Of a stretch of DNA of 5,716 bases, positions 1 through 5,716 are shown one piece after another. Made by a program: the position numbers and the translations under genes. A model generated the notes under the pieces. That model was given only the letters and a program-made list of their open reading frames with translations. It was not told where the DNA came from and made no database searches. The first letter of the stretch is position 1, and every line of letters begins with the position of its first letter. The DNA comes from Trebonia sp035571275 (GTDB lineage Bacteria; Actinomycetota; Actinomycetes; Streptosporangiales; Streptosporangiaceae): positions 1-5,716 of the forward strand of contig DATMKQ010000462.1 in assembly GCA_035571275.1 (NCBI GenBank). Reading direction: 5' to 3'.

Positions 1-2
1 CG

Positions 3-470
3 GTCACCGATACCGTCTATGGCCTCAACCACGCGCAACTGGCTTACCGCGTCAGCGCGGACGCCAACCCGATCGGCTGGCTGATCTGGCACCTGACCCG
101 GGTCCAGGACGACCACGTCGGCGGCGCCTTCGGGGTGCCGCAGGTGTGGTCGGCGCAGGGGTGGGCCGAGCGCTTCGGCCAGCCGGCCAACTCAGCCGAG
201 ATCGGTTACGGGCACAGCAGCCAGCAGGTCGCCGCCATCAGCGCGGCCATCTCGTCGGCGGAACTGCTCGCCGAATATCACGAGGCGACCTACGAGCAAA
301 CTGTGAAGCTCGTGTCCGGCATTACCGACGACGACCTGGAACGGGTCGTCGACACCTCCTGGCACCCGCCCGTAACGCTCGGGGTGCGGTTGGTCAGCGT
401 GATCAACGACGACATGCAGCACGTGGGACAGGCGGCCTTCCTGCGCGGAATCCTGCTCCACGCACTCTGA
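3..470 (+). CDS. DinB-like / DUF664 family metalloprotein, 5' end cut off
   Basis: The reading frame is open from the window edge to TGA at 468-470, giving the last 155 residues; the true start lies upstream. The visible part reads like a DinB-fold four-helix bundle. A helix with a WLIWHL segment places a His at visible residue 30. A C-terminal helix reads NDDMQHVGQAAFLRG, with His at residue 140 and Asp four residues before it (136). In this superfamily, which includes mycothiol-dependent maleylpyruvate isomerase, a His, an acidic residue or His, and a second His four residues later bind a divalent metal. The pattern therefore suggests an intact metal site. Family members in actinobacteria are soluble and often proposed to be thiol (mycothiol)-dependent transferases, but the substrate cannot be read from this sequence. 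A full-length member is about 160-180 residues, so only a short N-terminal piece is missing. The next gene starts 125 bp downstream, so co-transcription is possible but not shown. Confidence 0.75.
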   Translation, partial: VTDTVYGLNHAQLAYRVSADANPIGWLIWHLTRVQDDHVGGAFGVPQVWSAQGWAERFGQPANSAEIGYGHSSQQVAAISAAISSAELLAEYHEATYEQTVKLVSGITDDDLERVVDTSWHPPVTLGVRLVSVINDDMQHVGQAAFLRGILLHAL

Positions 471-511
471 CGCGCTTGCCCCGGTCCGGGTCGCCCGCAG
501 GCAGAGGCAGA

Positions 512-560
512 GGCTAAGTACAGGTCGGATACGGGGGCTAAGCCCACCTCGGATTCGGGG
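512..560. repeat. Degenerate 24-bp tandem direct repeat in the spacer
   Basis: Two copies sit head to tail with period 24, at 512-536 and 536-560, sharing one base. Aligned by eye over 25 positions, 20 match. Both copies begin GGCTAAG and end TCGGAT, one variable base, then CGGGG. A short GGCAGA-type hexamer repetition lies just to the left (about 500-513). The repeat lies between the DinB-like gene and the GT87 gene. It could be a pair of protein-binding sites upstream of the GT87 gene, a copy of a dispersed genomic repeat, or chance. I see no clear promoter hexamers in the spacer. Confidence 0.5.
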
Positions 561-595
561 TTTGGCCTCATCGACCCGGGCGGCCCCGCGCCGGG

Positions 596-2086
596 ATGCT
601 GCTGCTCATGGCGATTCGCCTCGAAAGGTCAGCCCCGCCGCGCGCCATCGACTCCAGGTCCCCACCAACCTCCGCCGCTGCCGTCACCGGCCCTGGCGGG
701 CCGGGGTCACGGCCCGCCGCACCCATCGTGCGCGTCCTGCTCGTCGTGGTGAACCTGGCGGCCGTGGTGTTCTACCAGCTGACGCTGCGCAAGGGCCGGA
801 TCAGCTTCGGTCCTTACCGGATCGACCTGGACGTCTACCGCATCGGTTCTTCTGTGTGGCTGCGCCACGGGAATCTGTACGGGGTTTTGCCCGCGACGAG
901 CAGCGGTGCGCGGCTCCCGTTCAGCTATCCGCCGATCGCCGCGATGCTGCTGTCGCCCCTGTCACTGGTGCCGATGGCCGTCGCGGGCGCGGCGCTCACG
1001 CTGTTCAGCATCGCGCTGACCGCGGTGGTGCTGCGGGTGTTCCTCCGTTCGGTCGCCGGGCCGCGGGCCGGATCCTGGTGGACGCTCGCGTGGCTGCTGC
1101 CGGTGGGGCTCTTCCTGGAGCCGGTGCGCAACACGCTGGACTACGGGCAGGTCAACATCGCGCTGATGGCGCTGGTGACGGCGGACTGCCTGACCCCCAA
1201 TCCGCGCTGGCCGCGCGGCGCCGCGGTTGGCCTGGCGGCCGCGGTGAAGCTGACGCCCGCGGCGTTCGTGCTGTTCTTCCTCTGCCGGGGCGACAAGCGG
1301 GCCGCCGGAACGGCGGCCGTGTCCTTCGCGGCGGCCACCGCGGCCGGCTTCCTGCTGGCGTGGCACGACTCGGTGCGGTACTGGACGTCCATCGTGTTCC
1401 AGACCGGCCGGGCCGGCGACTTGATCTATGCCGCCAACCAGTCCATCCAGGCGGTGCTCGGCCGCGCCGGGCTTGGTCCGGGCACACCGGCCGGGACGGC
1501 TGTATGGCTAGCGCTGTCCGTCGTCGTCCTGGTGCTGGCCGCCTGCGGGATGCGCGACGCGCTGGCCAGGTCGGCGGATGCCTGGGCGCTGTCGCTGAAC
1601 GCCTTCGCGGCGTTGCTGATATCGCCGATCTCGTGGTCGCACCACTGGGTATGGGCCGTGCCCGGGTTGCTTACCCTGGCCGTGCTCAGCAGGCGACGCC
1701 GGCACCGCGCCGGGCTGGCGACGGCCGCCGCCGGGCTCGTTATTTTCGCCGCGGCGCCGCAGTGGTGGTTCCCGTTCGGCGACAACCGTGAGTCACACTG
1801 GGCGGTATGGCAGCAGATCATCGGCAGCTCGTACGTCATCTTCGCCGTCGTCGTCTTGCTGCTGGCGGCTACGGTCTGGCGCTTGCGCCCGCTAGCCGAG
1901 GAGGGAACCTGGGTCGGTGCAGATCAGGCCCCAGGGCTTGTCGCTGACCCGGGTGAGGACCAGCGTGGCTCGGTGCGGGCCAGCCAGCTTCAGCCGACGG
2001 TGGATCTGCTCCACGTCACCGGCGAGGCCGCGGCGCCGCAGGTCGGCCGCGCCCACGCCGAGGTCGCGCAACCGCCGAGCGAATAG
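596..2086 (+). CDS. GT87-type polytopic glycosyltransferase (polyprenyl-phosphate-mannose-dependent alpha-mannosyltransferase-like)
   Basis: The 496-residue product has about ten hydrophobic stretches and looks like a GT-C membrane glycosyltransferase of family GT87 (DUF2029). Members usually transfer mannose from a polyprenyl phosphate carrier to lipid-linked acceptors outside the membrane. Family-like landmarks are DLDVY at 77-81 after the first membrane segment (the likely catalytic acidic loop), YPP at 111-113, GQVN at 184-187, KLTP at 218-221, NQS at 281-283 and SPISWSHHWVW at 343-353. The last membrane segment ends near residue 430. Residues 433-496 are encoded opposite the 3' end of the convergent methyltransferase gene and look like accidental read-through. 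The start is uncertain. ATG at 596 is the first after an in-frame TAA (539-541), ATG at 608 is equally possible, and GTG at 728 would remove a Pro/Ala/Ser-rich 44-residue leader. None has a strong Shine-Dalgarno sequence. The acceptor substrate is unknown. Confidence 0.85.
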   Translation: MLLLMAIRLERSAPPRAIDSRSPPTSAAAVTGPGGPGSRPAAPIVRVLLVVVNLAAVVFYQLTLRKGRISFGPYRIDLDVYRIGSSVWLRHGNLYGVLPATSSGARLPFSYPPIAAMLLSPLSLVPMAVAGAALTLFSIALTAVVLRVFLRSVAGPRAGSWWTLAWLLPVGLFLEPVRNTLDYGQVNIALMALVTADCLTPNPRWPRGAAVGLAAAVKLTPAAFVLFFLCRGDKRAAGTAAVSFAAATAAGFLLAWHDSVRYWTSIVFQTGRAGDLIYAANQSIQAVLGRAGLGPGTPAGTAVWLALSVVVLVLAACGMRDALARSADAWALSLNAFAALLISPISWSHHWVWAVPGLLTLAVLSRRRRHRAGLATAAAGLVIFAAAPQWWFPFGDNRESHWAVWQQIIGSSYVIFAVVVLLLAATVWRLRPLAEEGTWVGADQAPGLVADPGEDQRGSVRASQLQPTVDLLHVTGEAAAPQVGRAHAEVAQPPSE

Positions 2087-3121
2087 CTTCTCGTTCCAGG
2101 GCGCCGACTCGACCACCCGCAAGGTCCGCGCGAACGGCGTCCTGACATCGCGCGGCACCGCGAGGAACGCGATCAACGGGTCGAGCTTCCACGCCCCGAG
2201 CCTGCGCGCCAGGTCCTCCACCAGGCCCGCGCGCGTGACCGCGGGGTTCGGGTCGAGCAGGTACTCCCCCGGCTCACCGACCCGGACCGGGTCCGCTGGC
2301 GCGCCCGGGTCGGCGACGAGCGTGTCCGCGCCGGGCAGGATCGTCGCCCGCCTCGCGGCGGTCGCCAGGGCCGGGGACCAGAGCACGGCCTCCTTCAGGT
2401 CGCGGCCGTCCGCTATGAACTCCGCCTCCCAGCCGGCCGGGATCAGTTCGGCGGGCAGGCCCGGGGCGGCCTTGACGCAGACGGCAGGCACGCCGGGTGC
2501 GCGGTCCGGCAGGGACAGGCACCAATCCAGTGGCGGCTCCGACATACCGGCGCGGAACCTGTGGGTACCGGCCCGGCGGGCCGGGTCGACGAAGACCGCG
2601 TCGATCCCGGTCAGCGAGACGTCCCGGACATCGGCGACGCATGCCCGCACCGCGTCGGCCACCTCGTAGACACCCGCGTTGTGCAGCGCGAGCCTGGCGT
2701 GCACCTCGTCCCTGTCGACGGCCAGCACGTGTTCGGCTCGCGACGCGAGCGCGATCAGGTCCCCGCCGATGCCGCAGCACAGGTCGGCCGCGCGGCGGAC
2801 GCCGGCGAACCGGGCCGCCCGGTGCCTGGCGATCGTCTCCGACGACGACTGCTCGTAGCCGTCCCTGGTGAACAGCATCCGCATCGCCCGGCCGAACTTC
2901 GCCCGCGCCGCCAGCCGCAGCTCCTGCTGAGTCATCGCGGCGGCGACCAGGCTCGCCGGGTACTCGCGCCGCAAGCTGACCGCGAGAGCCAGATCCGTCC
3001 GGTGAGCGGCGGCGGGCGGAGCGCCGGCTGGCGACAGGCCGCCCGCCGCCGCCTCCTGCGCCAGCCGCGCCAGCAGCCGCTGTCCTGGCGGGGAGAGCAG
3101 CACCGTCGGGTCCTCGTTCAT
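1892..3121 (-). CDS. Class I SAM-dependent methyltransferase with C-terminal THUMP-like domain
   Basis: The product is 409 residues. A Rossmann-type methyltransferase core starts near residue 110. The SAM-binding motif I is DLCCGIGGD (113-121), the acidic ribose-binding position is VDRDE (135-139), and the motif IV region is DAVFVDPARR (174-183). The C-terminal part (about 320-405) has the RVVESAPWNEKLFARRL and HRRLKLAGPHRATLVLTR features I associate with the THUMP-like domain found in this family. The DPARR motif suggests a nucleic-acid (possibly RNA base) methyltransferase by analogy with DPPY/DPPR enzymes, but the target is unknown. The N-terminal roughly 100 residues are helical-looking and include a conserved-looking AAMTQQELRLAARAKFG segment. 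The gene ends at TAG (1892-1894) and overlaps the GT87 frame by 195 bp. It is divergent from lutA. ATG at 3119-3121 was taken as the start. GTG at codon 7 (3101-3103), with GAGGA seven bases before it, is a serious alternative. Confidence 0.85.
   Translation of the reverse strand: MNEDPTVLLSPPGQRLLARLAQEAAAGGLSPAGAPPAAAHRTDLALAVSLRREYPASLVAAAMTQQELRLAARAKFGRAMRMLFTRDGYEQSSSETIARHRAARFAGVRRAADLCCGIGGDLIALASRAEHVLAVDRDEVHARLALHNAGVYEVADAVRACVADVRDVSLTGIDAVFVDPARRAGTHRFRAGMSEPPLDWCLSLPDRAPGVPAVCVKAAPGLPAELIPAGWEAEFIADGRDLKEAVLWSPALATAARRATILPGADTLVADPGAPADPVRVGEPGEYLLDPNPAVTRAGLVEDLARRLGAWKLDPLIAFLAVPRDVRTPFARTLRVVESAPWNEKLFARRLRDLGVGAADLRRRGLAGDVEQIHRRLKLAGPHRATLVLTRVSDKPWGLICTDPGSLLG
3111..3115 (-). 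promoter_or_regulatory. Possible Shine-Dalgarno site for an alternative GTG start of the methyltransferase
   Basis: On the - strand the bases GAGGA (3115 to 3111) lie seven bases before an in-frame GTG at 3103-3101. The annotated ATG at 3121 has only GAGAGG (3129-3124) two bases away, which is too close for a typical ribosome-binding site. Starting at GTG would shorten the protein by six residues and would not affect any motif. Confidence 0.4.
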
Positions 3122-3130
3122 CGCCTCTCG

Positions 3131-3136
3131 AGGTTA
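3131..3136 (-). promoter_or_regulatory. Candidate -10 hexamer for the methyltransferase gene
   Basis: Read on the - strand, this is TAACCT, which fits the TANNNT pattern of actinobacterial vegetative promoters. Transcription would begin about 3124, almost at the ATG (3121). That would give a near-leaderless message, or a roughly 21-base leader if the GTG at 3103 is used. No convincing -35 element was seen, so this is a weak prediction. Confidence 0.2.
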
Positions 3137-3163
3137 GCCAACCGCCGCTCGCGCCGCCGGCCG

Positions 3164-3180
3164 CGGTCAGGTCCTGACCG
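3164..3180. promoter_or_regulatory. Perfect 17-bp palindrome, candidate operator between divergent genes
   Basis: The sequence CGGTCAGGTCCTGACCG has perfect 8-bp arms (3164-3171 and 3173-3180) around a single central T. It lies 43 bases from the methyltransferase ATG and 63 bases from the lutA ATG. This is a position where a dimeric repressor could control either or both promoters. Lactate-utilization genes are commonly controlled by GntR-family regulators (LutR, LldR). Those operators usually have a GGT...ACC core close to the centre, however, and here the GGTC/GACC elements are further out. The regulator family is therefore open. A seven-base-stem, three-base-loop hairpin is also possible in RNA, but the site lies upstream of both genes, so a terminator is unlikely. 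Confidence 0.5.
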
Positions 3181-3230
3181 GTTAAGGCCATAGCCGCCGT
3201 CCGCGCTCGCGCCCGCCGCCGCATCTGGAG

Positions 3231-3236
3231 TACCGT
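3231..3236 (+). promoter_or_regulatory. lutA: Candidate -10 hexamer for leaderless lutA transcription
   Basis: TACCGT matches TANNNT and ends seven bases before the lutA ATG at 3244, the spacing expected if the transcript begins at the start codon. Leaderless messages are common in actinomycetes. The alternative reading is that GGAG at 3227-3230 acts as a ribosome-binding site: four bases from an in-frame GTG at 3235, thirteen from the ATG. No -35 element is obvious, so confidence is low. Confidence 0.25.
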
Positions 3237-3243
3237 GCGGAAC

Positions 3244-3978
3244 ATGCGGATCGGCCTGTTCGTCACCTGCCTGACCGACACGCTGTTCCCGGAGACCGGC
3301 AAGGCCACGGTCACGCTGCTCGAGCGGCTCGGCCATCAGGTGGAGTTCCCCCGCACCCAATCGTGCTGCGGGCAGATGCACTTCAACACCGGCTACCGGC
3401 GCGAGGCGGCGCCGATGGTCCGCGGCTTCGCCGCCGCCTTCGACGGTTACGAAGCGATCGTCACCCCGTCCGCGTCGTGTGCCGCCATGGTCCGCGAGTA
3501 CCACCCGGTCCTCGCCGAAGGCGACGCCGCCCTCGCGAAGCAGGTAGCGGAGATCGCGCCGCGGGTGCATGACCTGGCCACGCTCCTGACCGACGTGCTC
3601 GGCGTGACCGACGTGGGCGCGTACTTCCCGCACCGGGTGACGTACCACCCGACCTGCCACAGCCTGCGGATGATGCACGTCGGCGACGCCCCGTACCGGC
3701 TGCTGCGCGGCGTGCGCGGTCTGGAGCTGGTGGACCTGCCGGACGCGGAGACCTGCTGCGGGTTCGGCGGCACGTTCGCGATCAAGAACCCTGACGTGTC
3801 GGCGGCGATGTGCGCGGACAAGGTGGCCGCGATCCGCCAGTCGCGGGCCGAGGTCGTCGCCGCCGGCGACAACTCGTGCCTCATGCACATCGGCGGCGCG
3901 CTGAGCCGGATGCGCACCGGGGTGCGGCCCATGCACCTGGCGGAGATCCTCGCTTCCGCGGACGGGGACGGCGCATGA
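3244..3978 (+). CDS. lutA: LutA: CCG-domain Fe-S subunit of the L-lactate oxidation complex
   Basis: The 244-residue product matches LutA/YkgE in length and in its two cysteine-rich CCG domains. The first contains C9, CCG at 41-43 (SCCGQMHFNTGYR) and C79 (SASC). The second contains C138 (HPTCH), CCG at 171-173 (CCGFGGTFAIKNPDVS) and C212 (DNSCLMHIGG). In related HdrB-type proteins such cysteines bind [4Fe-4S] clusters. LutA works with LutB and LutC in the cytoplasm to oxidise L-lactate to pyruvate without NAD, passing electrons to the respiratory chain. The ATG at 3244 was chosen because MRIGLFVTCLTDTLFP matches the usual family N-terminus; an in-frame GTG at 3235 would add three residues. 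The gene is first in a three-gene operon, and its TGA overlaps the lutB ATG as ATGA, which indicates coupled translation. No truncation or missing cluster ligand is seen relative to the family pattern I recall. Confidence 0.93.
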   Translation: MRIGLFVTCLTDTLFPETGKATVTLLERLGHQVEFPRTQSCCGQMHFNTGYRREAAPMVRGFAAAFDGYEAIVTPSASCAAMVREYHPVLAEGDAALAKQVAEIAPRVHDLATLLTDVLGVTDVGAYFPHRVTYHPTCHSLRMMHVGDAPYRLLRGVRGLELVDLPDAETCCGFGGTFAIKNPDVSAAMCADKVAAIRQSRAEVVAAGDNSCLMHIGGALSRMRTGVRPMHLAEILASADGDGA

Positions 3979-5411
3979 CCGGGAGCATGCCCACGTACGT
4001 CGGGATGCCCGCCTTCCCCGCGGCCGCGAAAACCGCGGTCGCGGACTCTCAGTTGCGCCGCAACCTCACCCACGCCACGACGGCGATCAGGACCAAGCGC
4101 GCGAAGGCGGTCGGCGAACTCGGCGACTGGGAAGACCTCCGGCAGGCCGCCAAGGCGATCAAGGACCACGTGCTCGCCAACCTGGAGACCTACCTGCTGC
4201 GCCTGGAGGAGAACGTCACCAAGGCGGGCGGGCACGTGCACTGGGCCAGAGACGCGGCCGAGGCGAACGCCATCGTCACCGGCCTCGTCGAGCAGGCCGG
4301 TGCCGGCAAGGTCGTCAAGGTCAAGTCGATGGCCACCCAGGAGACGGGCCTCAACGAGGCCCTCGCGAAAAGCGGCATCAGCGCCATCGAGACCGACCTG
4401 GCCGAGCTCATCGTCCAGCTCGGCGACGACTGGCCCAGCCACATCCTGGTCCCGGCGATCCACAAGAATCGCGCCGAGATCGGCGAACTGTTCCGCCGCA
4501 AGATGCCGGACGCTCCCCCGGGACTGTCCGACGACCCGGCCCAGCTGGCCGCCGCGGCCCGCGCGCACCTGAGAAACGAGTTTCTCGCCGCCACCGTCGG
4601 CATCTCCGGGGCGAACTTCGCGGTCGCCGACACGGGATCGCTCGTGGTCGTCGAGTCAGAAGGCAACGGTCGCATGTGCCTCACGCTCCCGCGGACGCTG
4701 ATCTCCGTGGTCGGCGTGGAGAAGATCCTGCCGTCCTGGCGGGACCTCGAGGTCTTCCTCGCGCTGCTGCCGCGTAGCTCCACCGCGGAGCGGATGAACC
4801 CGTACACGACGATCTGGTCCGGAGTGACACCGGGTGACGGGCCGGAGGACTTCCACCTGGTGCTGCTCGACAACGGCAGGACCGACGCCCTCGCCGACCG
4901 CACCGGACGCCAGGCGCTGCGCTGCATCCGCTGCTCGGCCTGCCTGAACGTGTGCCCCGTGTACGAGCGGGCCGGCGGCCACGCCTACGGCTCGCCCTAC
5001 CCCGGCCCGATCGGCGCGATCTTGTCCCCGCAACTGCGCGGCGTGGGTTCGCCCGTCGACGCGTCGCTACCGTTCGCCTCGTCGCTGTGCGGCGCCTGCT
5101 ATGAGGTGTGCCCCGTCGCGATTAACATCCCTGAGGCGCTCGTGCATCTGCGCGCTAAGGCAGTGGAAAATCACAGGCATTATCCAGAACGAACCGTGTT
5201 CAAGCTCTCCGGTTACGTCCTCGCCTCCGCGGCCCGCCTGGCCGCCGCGCAGCGCGTGGCGTCCCTGAGCAGGCACGTGGCGGGGCGCAAGGGCCGGATC
5301 AGGCGGCTGCCGCCGCCGCTGTCGGCGTGGACGGACACCCGGGACGCCCCCGCGCCGCCCCCGGAGTCGTTCCGCGCCTGGTGGACCCGCACCAGGGGCA
5401 ACGGCGGATGA
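3975..5411 (+). CDS. lutB: LutB: LUD-domain iron-sulfur subunit of the L-lactate oxidation complex
   Basis: The 478-residue product has the usual LutB length and order. The LUD domain (about 60-300) includes KVVKVKSMATQETGLNEAL (112-130) and GISGANFAVADTGSLVVVES (209-228). A ferredoxin-like domain follows, with C317, C320, C323 and C327 in a CxxCxxCxxxCP motif and C372, C375 and C379 in a second CxxCxxxCP motif. The second motif has only three adjacent cysteines (Ser369 where a fourth would be), which I recall as normal for LutB. The C-terminal part (about 400-478) fits the LutB C-terminal domain and ends in a Pro/Arg-rich tail. The protein should transfer electrons within the LutABC complex. 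The ATG at 3975 overlaps the lutA stop and has GGGGA (3964-3968) six bases upstream; ATG at 3987 is a less likely alternative. A stretch around 5156-5200 is only about 44% GC, unlike its surroundings, yet the frame is intact. Confidence 0.95.
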   Translation: MTGSMPTYVGMPAFPAAAKTAVADSQLRRNLTHATTAIRTKRAKAVGELGDWEDLRQAAKAIKDHVLANLETYLLRLEENVTKAGGHVHWARDAAEANAIVTGLVEQAGAGKVVKVKSMATQETGLNEALAKSGISAIETDLAELIVQLGDDWPSHILVPAIHKNRAEIGELFRRKMPDAPPGLSDDPAQLAAAARAHLRNEFLAATVGISGANFAVADTGSLVVVESEGNGRMCLTLPRTLISVVGVEKILPSWRDLEVFLALLPRSSTAERMNPYTTIWSGVTPGDGPEDFHLVLLDNGRTDALADRTGRQALRCIRCSACLNVCPVYERAGGHAYGSPYPGPIGAILSPQLRGVGSPVDASLPFASSLCGACYEVCPVAINIPEALVHLRAKAVENHRHYPERTVFKLSGYVLASAARLAAAQRVASLSRHVAGRKGRIRRLPPPLSAWTDTRDAPAPPPESFRAWWTRTRGNGG

Positions 5412-5716
5412 GCGCGGCCCGCGAGGAGATCCTAGCCAGGATCCGGACCGCCACCGGGCGCCCGTCGACGCCGGCCGAGGTGGATGCCGGCCACGCCGCG
5501 CTGCCCCGCGGCTACCTGCGCGCCCACCACGACCCGGCGGCCACGGACATCGTGGCCCTGTTCGCCGAACGAGCCGCCGACTACCGCGCGGTCGTCGAGC
5601 GCGTCCCCGCGGACGCCCTAGCCGGCGCGGTAGCCCGCGCCGTCGGCGCCCTCTCCCCCGCTGACCAGCACGACGCCGTTGCCGACCAGTCCGGTGCCGT
5701 TGCCGACCAGCCCGAC
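5408..5716 (+). CDS. lutC: LutC: LUD-domain subunit of the L-lactate oxidation complex, 3' end cut off
   Basis: The ATG at 5408 overlaps the lutB TGA as ATGA, with AGGGG (5394-5398) nine bases upstream. The first 103 residues are visible. The N-terminus MSAAREEILARIRTA and the following PRGYLRAH...VALFAERAADYRAVVERV segment match the usual start of LutC/YkgG proteins, which are about 200-220 residues. The catalytic-type LUD core lies beyond the window. Position after lutA and lutB strongly supports the call. Residues 83-103, in the linker just before the expected beta strands of the core, are a repetitive SPADQHD/AVADQSG/AVADQPD stretch encoded by a 21-bp tandem repeat. This is unlike what I expect there, where a short Ala/Arg-rich turn normally leads straight into a VVPPG-like strand. 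Whether the gene remains in frame after the repeat cannot be seen. Confidence 0.85.
   Translation, partial: MSAAREEILARIRTATGRPSTPAEVDAGHAALPRGYLRAHHDPAATDIVALFAERAADYRAVVERVPADALAGAVARAVGALSPADQHDAVADQSGAVADQPD
5654..5716 (+). repeat. Three-unit 21-bp tandem repeat inside lutC, reaching the window edge
   Basis: Units are 5654-5674, 5675-5695 and 5696-5716. Units two and three match at 18 of 21 positions and share the exact 15-mer GCCGTTGCCGACCAG (5675-5689 and 5696-5710). Unit one matches unit three at 15 of 21. The period is a multiple of three, so the lutC frame stays open and gives heptads SPADQHD, AVADQSG and AVADQPD. More units may lie beyond the edge. The near-identity, including two matching GTT valine codons that are unusual in this GC-rich gene, points to recent duplication by slippage. 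Confidence 0.75.

Noticed and set aside
480..490. CCCGG-T-CCGGG inverted repeat after the DinB-like gene, as a terminator
   Set aside because: The stem is only four to five bases with a one- to three-base loop and no T tract. Such motifs are expected by chance at this GC content.
562..1791. Long + strand open frame of 409 codons overlapping the GT87 gene
   Set aside because: The product is Arg/Gly/Ala-rich with no recognisable domain, while the overlapping frame has clear GT87 motifs and membrane segments. It is a high-GC shadow frame.
1878..1889. Inverted repeat GGCGC-TT-GCGCC just past the methyltransferase stop, as a terminator
   Set aside because: The stem is five bases with a two-base loop and no T run on either strand. 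It also lies inside the GT87 coding frame, which is too weak to call.
2274..3314. - strand open frame of 346 codons overlapping the methyltransferase in another frame
   Set aside because: The translation is Arg/Gly/Ala-rich and has no motifs; the overlapping frame carries the SAM-binding motifs.
3447..4568. Long - strand open frame of 373 codons antisense to lutA and lutB
   Set aside because: It has low-complexity composition and no recognisable domain, and it lies opposite two well-supported genes. A frame antisense to GC-rich codons is often open by chance.
5369..5411. Loss of the fourth cysteine in the second LutB cluster motif as a defect (motif at residues 369-379)
   Set aside because: The SSLCGACYEVCP form with Ser at the first position is, as I recall, typical of LutB proteins, so it is not a lesion. 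The DNA for it lies near 5079-5111 rather than at the gene end listed here.

Overview
The window is high-GC DNA with strong G/C bias at third codon positions. It also carries a DinB/DUF664-type protein, a GT87 polytopic mannosyltransferase-like protein and a lutABC cluster. Together these point to a chromosomal segment of an actinomycete (Actinomycetota); the genus cannot be fixed from this sequence. There are no tRNA or rRNA genes, CRISPR arrays, transposases, phage genes or attachment sites that I can support.

Layout. At the left edge, on the + strand, is the 3' part of a DinB-fold metalloprotein gene (to 470). A 125-bp spacer with a degenerate 24-bp tandem repeat follows. Next is a + strand GT87-type membrane glycosyltransferase (596-2086). 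It converges on, and overlaps by 195 bp, a - strand gene for a class I SAM-dependent methyltransferase with a C-terminal THUMP-like domain (1892-3121). The methyltransferase is divergent from the lactate-utilization genes. The spacer between them (about 120 bp) holds a perfect 8-bp-arm palindrome at 3164-3180, a plausible operator.

On the right is a tightly packed + strand operon: lutA (3244-3978), lutB (3975-5411) and the 5' part of lutC (5408 to the edge). Both junctions are ATGA start/stop overlaps, suggesting translational coupling. LutA (CCG-type Fe-S protein), LutB (LUD domain plus two ferredoxin-type cluster motifs) and LutC (LUD domain) form the NAD-independent L-lactate oxidizing complex that feeds pyruvate into central metabolism. 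No lactate permease or recognisable regulator gene lies inside the window.

I did not find an undescribed multigene system; the genes belong to known families. The points most worth a second look are a three-unit 21-bp tandem repeat at the right edge inside lutC, the palindrome in the divergent spacer, and a GT87 C-terminal tail that appears to be read-through into the antisense of the methyltransferase gene.
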